DNA of 64,000 nt from Stictocephala bisonia. Taxonomy: Eukaryota; Arthropoda; Insecta; Hemiptera; Membracidae. Of the stretch, positions 57,319-64,000 are shown piece after piece (the first letter of the stretch is position 1; the number at the start of each line of letters is the position of its first letter). Below the pieces are notes generated by a model. That model was not told the origin of the DNA. It did no database searches and worked only from the letters and a program-made list of their open reading frames with translations. The stretch spans positions 248,001-312,000 of the forward strand of contig JAQJVL010000514.1 of assembly GCA_035578905.1 (NCBI GenBank), given 5' to 3'. Position numbers and translations under genes: made by a program.

Positions 57319-59073
57319 GTGTATGTAAATCATCATACATTCACGTAGTTATTTATGCTTACTTTGAAAGGCAAACAAGACTTTTTCATCTTAGGTATAA
57401 AAAGGGAAAAATCATTTCAAGAGAATTTTTTTAAAAATTTAAGAATTCTTACGTGAACATACTTTTCTCGTTTCACGACATTAAAGCGACTAGCGCAGCA
57501 AAAGTTTTGGGTATAAATTAATTTTTCACTTTGACGGATAAACCTATTTCAGAAAACTAATCAGAACTCAACTTACACTGATGGACACCTGTTTTCCACT
57601 TCGAAAGTTTAATAACTTTTAAATCTAAGTTATACTATATCACAAGATATTCTGCTCCAAGTTTGAAGTTTATTTAGTTAATAAGTAACACTGTTGCGTA
57701 ATTTAAATAAAGTATTTATGTCTTTATTATAAATATATTCAACAGTAATTAGTTTTTTTACAAAACTTCGTCTTTGTGTCGTTTACAGACCAATAATGAC
57801 TCATATTGAAGACAATACTATGTAAATCACAACCCAGACAGTTGAGTTATATATAAAACACACAAAGTAGCCGCGTTTGTTTGGATAGACACGCACAAAG
57901 CCCCCAGAGGCAGCCGCACAAATCTGCGGATTGAGTTTCTAATTATAACTCCAGCAGAAATGTGTGAAGCCAAAACCGAGCAAAGGAAGACAGGCAAAGC
58001 AACAAAAACCACTGCTTAACCTTCTAGAAACTGGAAACTCTAATAGAATCTCGGCGTAATCTTGATTAGCTTTAACCAGAATCTGTCCAGCAAAATTAAA
58101 TTATTCTAAGTGTTCTAAAAATACGTTTTGTTATGTACATTAAACTATATTTAATACAGAGGCCAGTTCATTACTTTTAAATTGTTAAAATCTCTCTTAT
58201 CCAGCGAATGTGGCTGGCGAATATTATAATAGTAACCTTTGGTCTCTCTTACTACCGACCAAAATGTGTAAACAAAAAGTTAAATAAACCATTGATATTA
58301 TTGTGTATTTTGACATGTACTACTAAATTGCATCAGGTAAACCCAACTTCATGAAGATGGTCAGGTAATAAAACCCAACAACCTCATGGTCCGATTAAAA
58401 CAACCATATTTGAACCACAACGGCTTCGGGGGTCCATTATACAGACTAGTCCAAGATAGGGGCGTGTTCCATGAAAGGGCGCTTGAGCTCTTAGGTGTCG
58501 AACACGATGGAAACGTAAGATTTTCCGAATATCAAATAATAAATAATATCGAATGAGATTGGTAAATTGAACAAATTTCCAGTTTTTCAAATTACACATA
58601 AAATCTTAGCAGGATGGATGTCATAATGCCAACTGTGAACACATAAAAATGTTCGGTAAGAAAAAAAAAGTGCCCCACCGAAAGCGGTGTTCATTCGAGA
58701 TCAGGCGCCTGCTTTACTTCTTTTCAGTGATTTAGGTGAGAGAATAACATGGAATTTTACTTCGCATGTTTACTATTTCCTTTTTATTAAACAATTTTGT
58801 GATTTATTAAATAATATGCTACCCAAAAGCACACAAATTATAAATATTGTTATATCATATTAGCAGCCAATTATTTAGTTTAATCAGCTTTTTCCCAATA
58901 TGACATTTGAAAAAGATATACTTAATACAGCTGATATTAATAAGGGTCCTCCGCACGTATAATCCACAAAGGTAACAAACATTACCGCATCCTTTCTTAC
59001 GTGTATTTTCAATCTAAAACAACAGTTCCCATGTATAATCTTAAAATACGTCAAAAGGTATATAGAATATTGT
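57319..59073. other. AT-rich intergenic sequence
   Basis: No gene recognised. Short frames such as 58384-58599 carry no domain. Confidence 0.4.
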
Positions 59074-59138
59074 GTACACGCACACGCGCACGCGCACGCA
59101 CACGCACACGCACGCGCACGCGCACACGCACACACATA
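59074..59138. repeat. Alternating purine-pyrimidine (CA/CG)n tract
   Basis: About 60 bp of ACACGCGCACGCGCACGCAC type, strictly alternating purine and pyrimidine and rich in CG. Such tracts favour left-handed Z-DNA. The C and A rich peptide read through it is an artefact. Confidence 0.9.
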
Positions 59139-59140
59139 TG

Positions 59141-59290
59141 AATTCGCCAATGGCTATCTGCACTCTCTTCTTGGAAGAACTCGTCAAGGATTGTCTGTAC
59201 TCTGTTCTTAGATGAACTCGCCAATGGTTATCTGCACTCTGTTCTTGGAAGAACTCGTCAAGGATTGTCTGTACTCTGTTCTTATAAGTT
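59141..59290 (-). repeat. 74-bp satellite, inverted outlier
   Basis: Two 74-bp dimers on the minus strand relative to the main array at 60.4-61.2 kb (plus-strand text GAACTCGCCAATGGTTATCT and AACTCGTCAAGGATTGTCTG). They lie between the CA/CG tract and a TA microsatellite. Confidence 0.9.
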
Positions 59291-59293
59291 TTA

Positions 59294-59358
<65 letters not shown>
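59291..59358. repeat. (TA)n microsatellite
   Basis: About 30 TA dinucleotides directly after the inverted 74-bp units and directly before the family R copy. Confidence 0.95.
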
Positions 59359-59361
<3 letters not shown>

Positions 59362-59895
59362 ACTAGGGGACACCCCTGCACACTTCGCGTGCCAACCCCG
59401 ACGCTCGGGCACTATACACCTCGGCCTTCGGCCTCGACATTTGAATGTTGACTAAAAATAATAGTAGATTAACCATATAAAATAAGATGACAATATTAAA
59501 TGTATTTACAGTATCTCACTCACACTACTTGCGTTGCTACCTATTTATTAGAAAAGGGTATTACTTAGCCTATTTCATACGTGTTTATTTCATTTGTTTT
59601 TGTTTAACAGCTGAAGATTAAACTCTCAGTGCATCACAATAGGGCAATGTCAAATATACAAAACAGCTATTATTAATTTATCAATTCAATGTTATTCTTA
59701 TGGAAAAAAGAAAATTTTGAGGAGCTGATTGGACCCCTTAGGAATTGAATTTCGAAAAATCCTTTATTAGTGGGTCCCTTCGATACTAAAGCTAACTTTC
59801 TTTAAAATTTCGTGTAAATCCGTTCGGTGGTTTTTGAGATTTCGTGATCAGTCAGTCAGTGAGTGGTATTTGGCTTTTATAAAGATAGATAAATA
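59359..59895 (+). mobile_element. Retroelement-like repeat family R, copy 3
   Basis: Starts GGACTAGGGGACACCCCTGC with CTCGGGCAC and CCTCGGCCTTCGGCCTCG. It ends CGTTCGGTGGTTTTTGAGAT, TTCGTGATCAGTCAGTCAGT, GAGTGGTATTTGGC and an AGATAGATAAATAG simple tail. The 3' half (TTGAATTTCGAAAAATCCTT, TAGTGGGTCCCTTC) parallels 55.53-55.65 kb. The 5' part differs from the 55-kb copy, so these may be two subfamilies. Confidence 0.55.
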
Positions 59896-60394
59896 GTTTA
59901 TTTAAATAACTGCACTATCTTGTCATTATATAACTGTTTGATATTCAAAATATATGCCAACAGTATATCATATTTGATTCTATAATCCAATATGTACAGG
60001 ACATTTGACGAACTGTTATGACAAATTCCGTTTAAAAATTAAGGATTTTTCCAACAAAAACTTACAAAAGACGCTTGAAAATATCTTTCAAAAACAACAT
60101 ACACCAAACCCTTGTAGATAACTTTTGATAAACGCGTACAAACAGCACTTGACAACTTTAACAACAACAAACACCAAACACTTGTCGATTTCTTCTAACA
60201 AATACCTACAAAGAACATTCAACGATATATTCCAACAACGACATAAAATACAGTTTATAAAATCTTCCAGCAATAACGCAAGTACAATACTCAACAGACA
60301 ACTGTTGGTGAAGTCTTTCTTCAGAGTTCCTAAACCCCTTGAAGAGTTCATTTCAAACAGAGTGAAGACATCCTTAAATTGTTTTCTTCCATCA
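59896..60394 (+). repeat. Spacer grading into degenerate 37-bp monomers
   Basis: 59,896-60,050 is AT-rich. From about 60,060 the sequence shows loosely recurring ACAAC, CTTGTCGATTTCTTCTAACA and CTTCCAGCAA text that resembles decayed monomers of the array to the right. The opposed frames at 60088-60462 and 60125-60466 are by-products. Confidence 0.4.
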
Positions 60395-61275
60395 ACAGAG
60401 TCCGGACAGCTCTTAACGAGTTCTTCCAACAACCGAGTGCAGATAACCATTGGCGAGTTCATCTAAGAACAGAGTACAGACAATCCTTGACGAGTTCTAC
60501 CAAGAACAGAGTGCAGATAACCATTGGCGAGTTCATCTAAGAACAGAGTACAGACAATCGTTGACGAGTTCTTCCAAGAGAACAAAGTGCAGATAACCAT
60601 TGGCGGTTCATCTAAGAACAGAGTACAGACAATCCTTGACGAGTTCTTCCAAGAACAGAGTGCAGATAACCATTGGCGAGTTCATCTAAGAACAGAGTAC
60701 AGACAATCCTTGACGAGTTCTTCCAACAACCGAGTGCAGATAACCATTGGCGAGTTCATCTAAGAACAGAGTACAGACAATCCTTGACGAGTTCTTCCAA
60801 GAACAGAGTGCAGATAACCATTGGCGAGTTCATCTAAGAACAGAGTACAGACAATCCTTGACGAGTTCTTCCAAGAACAAAGTGCAGATAACCATTGGCG
60901 GTTCATCTAAGAACAGAGTACAGACAATCCTTGACGAGTTCTTCCAAGAACAGAGTGCAGATAACCATTGGCGAGTTCATCTAAGAACAGAGTACAGACA
61001 ATCCTTGACGAGTTCTTCCAACAACCGAGTGCAGATAACCAATGGCGAGTTCATCTAAGAACAGAGTACAGACAATCCTTGACGAGTTCTTCCAAGAACA
61101 GAGTGCAGATAACCATTGGCGAGTTCATCTAAGAACAGAGTACAGACAATCCTTGACGAGTTCTTCCAAGAACAGAATACAGACAATCCTTGACGAGTTC
61201 TTCAAACAGCAGAACATAGACAACCTTTGGCGAAATCATCCCTCAAAAGATTTCAGACAATCCTGATGAATTCTT
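60395..61275 (+). repeat. 74-bp dimeric satellite
   Basis: About 11 dimers of two diverged 37-bp monomers: AAGAACAGAGTACAGACAAT with CCTTGACGAGTTCTTCC, and AAGAACAGAGTGCAGATAAC with CATTGGCGAGTTCATCT. Diagnostic variants (an AACAACCGAGTGC monomer at 60,428, 60,724 and 61,020; a GGCGGTTC deletion at about 60,603 and 60,899) recur every 296 bp, which is four dimers. The right edge decays after 61,170. Confidence 0.95.
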
Positions 61276-63375
61276 CCAGCAATTCACTAGGGACTATAAC
61301 GGCCCCTATAAACAATAACGTCACATGACAATTCATGGCTTACTCTGAAAGTTCACGTACACAAAACTGTTAGAACATGCCCAAAAATATTTCACATCTT
61401 CCTCAAACATTTAATAAAACCATTAAAATGAGTTCAGTTACTACAGTCAACTGTAAAGCATGCGTAATACAGTTGCTTAGTTATACCCTTGCGTAAATAC
61501 GTACCACATTGAGCCTCGTAAGTACAGGTAGCAAGTCAACAAATAAATTACAATAATAAGAATATCGATATAAATGAACAAATTTTTAAACTCACAGCAT
61601 CTGAAAATACAGCGTGATCAGTAGATTACCTGAAAAAACCAAACACACATTAATTAAAATTATGATCTAGAGTAATATTAACAAAGTACTTCTATGAAGA
61701 AAACACTAGAGGAAATCTTCCCTTATCTCATAAAGTAAAATGATCAGCCGAGCGCCCGACTAATTAAAAACCCAACCTTCGTTCTGTGCAACAAGTAAAT
61801 TTCACCCTCTGTCCAAATACCCCTTATCTTATACTTTTTATCTTCTCCTGCTTTCATTTATTTTAAACTGTTTTGACTTCGTTCATAAAACACCCTGTTG
61901 TTATTTATGAATACACGTTTCATTAGGATGTAAATTGATTTAATACTTTTTAATTTAACAAATGTACGTTAATAAAATTAAGGCACATTTTATTTTATTT
62001 TATTAAATAGAAGAAACATCATTAACATTAATTTAGGTTATAAAATGCGAAAATGAGTAACACATACTTTCAACATCATTCGTCATAAATGGTAAATTAT
62101 ATTCTTTAAAATTTTCCCGTAGATGTTAATATCGCTTTTTCCTACTACAATAAACATCGCATGGCTTTAAAATCTAGCTATCGAACTAATAAAAATGTAA
62201 TCCAGTAAGTAATATCTAAATAAAATAATATTTACAGTGCAAAGTACTTGTGGCTTGGTGTTTAAATATTGATCCACAGAGCTAAATCCAGCTCTGTGTG
62301 TAATTTATTCTTATTATTATTATTACACTAGTGTGCGCTTTTCAGTTTCTGTCTCTTTGTTTTCTTCATAGACAGTTTTTACGTACTGATCAGCCTGGCA
62401 TGGTAAAAATTAAATGTCTGAAGCTTCCAGAGCAAATAAATGATACTAATTTAAAAAAAACGACTTAACAATAGATATTTTTATTCTTTTTAATTCTGGC
62501 ACATATTCGTAACAATACATTTTTCAAACTATATTTCCACCTATTTTTACTAAACGCAACGTAAAAACCACAATAATCTGAATTTTAAGTTTTTTTGTAG
62601 CTTCAGTATAGTTATATAATTCAATAAAATGTGGACATGATCTGTAATCCTAATTTATCCTCATTTGTAGCACTTGAAAATAATAATAAAACTGATAACC
62701 GTTTTCATGTCATTAATTTTTTAGAAATATAGCCACTATTTTTAGTATTTTTTTTACGGCATTGTTGGTAAAAACTTGGTTTCAAATGGTAGAAACTGAT
62801 TTTCAAAGAATTCTTTGTAAACATGTCAATGTAAACTTTTTAACTGAAGGCGTTGTTAATTCGGTAAGGGCAATATTATCTCCAGATTCGATCATGCGAA
62901 GTTGCCATAGTGAATAGGAATGACAGAGTTCATCACTTTTATTCTGCGCGTTAAACTTACTTGCACGATCTGACAACCGCGCTCAGTCTACAGATGATCT
63001 CTGCAAAGCGGTCAGTCCATAAACTGCAGAAAATGTCGTGACATTGTACTGCATGCGGACGAGCGACCTGTGAATATTTAGCTATCTGTGCTGTATTTAT
63101 AGCAATTGTGTAATTTCTGTCGGTGCCAACAGATGTCAGTTTACAGACCACATTACGTTTATTGCAGTGTAAATCTGTCTGGAGATGCAATTTCTTGCTG
63201 TCTGGTTACTACAGCCCTTATAATTAACGAGGCCTCTTGCAATACAATTTCACATTAATCAGGTTAGTGGGCAGTAAATTTACGAAGGCAAAGGTAACCT
63301 TAAACAGTTTTTTTTAAAGTATTATATAAATGTTGTCGTTACAGTCGAACTAAAAATTGATCAAAAACAAATATT
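61276..63375. other. AT-rich intergenic sequence with a perfect stem-loop
   Basis: No gene recognised. At 62275-62298 CACAGAGCT-AAATCC-AGCTCTGTG forms a perfect 9-bp stem with a 6-base loop, followed by a TTA microsatellite. This arrangement also occurs at the 3' ends of some non-LTR elements. Confidence 0.45.
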
Positions 63376-63384
63376 TACTTTGGG

Positions 63385-63785
63385 CGAATTTAAAATTTAC
63401 AAATTACTAATGGGACATTAAGTGGACTTCTTTTTTTGATTTAAGTCCGTGATTGGCTTAAATGAAAGCCTAAATAAAGTTAAAAAATCTCACTACCTCA
63501 AGTCATCTTTAAGGAATGAGGCAGCTGAGGTGTTAAGACATTTGGAAATAACCTCCATAAATTACAAAGTAGCTTTAAGTTTGTTAAAAGATCAATTTGA
63601 GAACATAATATTGATTATTCAGCATCACGTAAAATCTCTGTTAAATCTTCCTCGTGTACAAAAGGACAGTGCTGCATCCTTAAGACATTTTTGACATCAA
63701 CTCAAACACATTTGAGAGCTTTATATTCATTGATCCTACGAACCGCGATCGACACACGATCAGTGATACACAGTGCACAATTGGA
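63385..63785 (+). pseudogene. BEL/Pao retrotransposon gag relic (DUF1759-like)
   Basis: The open stretch 63449-63694 encodes KKSHYLKSSLRNEAAEVLRH, a SINYKVALSLLKDQFENI segment and HHVKSLLNLPRVQKDSAASL. This matches my knowledge of the conserved core of the DUF1759 gag domain of BEL/Pao elements (HYL-SSL-G-A, then NY-A---L---FG, then L--LP---K). The frame opens with GTG, not ATG. Homologous text continues upstream in another frame (63,410-63,445, KWTSFFDL) and downstream in a third (63,690-63,735, HLRALYSL), so at least two frameshifts are present. It is a decayed fragment of a longer element; the window ends before any pol region could be seen. Confidence 0.7.
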
Positions 63786-64000
63786 TTAAGTGATATAACT
63801 GTTGAAGTGAATTCAGTGGGAAATTTTGAAGACAGGCGAACACTTCAGGGCAGTTTTGGTAAAGAAAGCTGTGACTCCGCCAGCACAGAACACTAATAAG
63901 GGACCCCGTCCTTATGCGCTGGCCCTTTTCCTTTTGCAACTTCTAGAAGGCAGCCGGCAGCCCATCCCATCCCCGTCGCAGAAGATGCCCGAGGCATTCA
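63786..64000. other. Right-edge sequence, GC-richer at the end
   Basis: The last 110 bp are richer in C than the preceding DNA (CAGCCGGCAGCCCATCCCAT). It may continue the BEL/Pao relic, but I see no frame supporting this. Confidence 0.3.

Noticed and set aside
58884..59412. Frames with alternating A/C or V/C runs
   Set aside because: Translation of the CA/CG and TA tracts.
60088..61266. Several 70-125-codon frames with repeated RVQTILDEFFQEQ text
   Set aside because: Satellite read-through: the frame changes between neighbouring units because 74 is not a multiple of three. The protein-like look comes from one monomer.

Overview
This window reads as intergenic DNA from an AT-rich animal genome, probably an arthropod. 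Supporting this are a decayed BEL/Pao gag relic (a metazoan-restricted retrotransposon lineage), tRNA- and 5S-derived SINEs, short inverted-repeat transposons, long AT microsatellites and no bacterial gene organisation. I cannot place it below phylum from sequence alone. I found no convincing host protein gene. Most open frames are by-products of tandem repeats or of AT-rich chance, and many short ones open on GTG or TTG rather than ATG.

Layout. 0-10 kb is dominated by satellites: a 36-bp minisatellite (1.75 kb), a 32-bp array (2.2-3.0 kb), an 88/92-bp array in three segments (4.8-8.7 kb) and a 30-bp array (9.4-9.8 kb). 10-33 kb is low-copy AT-rich DNA sprinkled with small mobile elements: SINEs, a hAT-like MITE with an exact 8-bp target duplication at 21.25 kb, two TA-flanked MITEs at 23.6 and 26.9 kb, an ATCGAT-rich MITE-like element at 30.5 kb, a 5S-derived SINE at 29.6 kb, and three dispersed repeat families. 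33.8-37.8 kb is a 68-bp satellite whose unit carries a hairpin and a palindrome. 38.7-40.5 kb is a 153-bp array that stays open as a 598-codon frame. At 42.4-43.1 kb one SINE has its Pol III head repeated six times and faces a second SINE copy tail to tail.

The most interesting object is at 44,539-52,123: a complete LTR retrotransposon on the minus strand. It has two 1,072-bp LTRs, a primer-binding site, a polypurine tract and a 4-bp target duplication, but no protease, reverse transcriptase or integrase. Its only long frame encodes a 513-residue, repeat-built, coiled-coil protein. The rest of the interior is AT-rich, partly repetitive DNA. It landed inside a 50-bp satellite (44.15-53.24 kb), splitting one unit cleanly.

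53-64 kb holds TA and CA/CG microsatellites, two or three copies of a retroelement-like repeat, a second 36-bp minisatellite cluster, a 74-bp dimeric satellite with an inverted outlier, and a frameshifted BEL/Pao gag remnant at the right edge.

No genes here work together as a pathway. The biology is that of repeats: satellite homogenisation, nested insertion, and non-autonomous elements that depend on enzymes encoded elsewhere.
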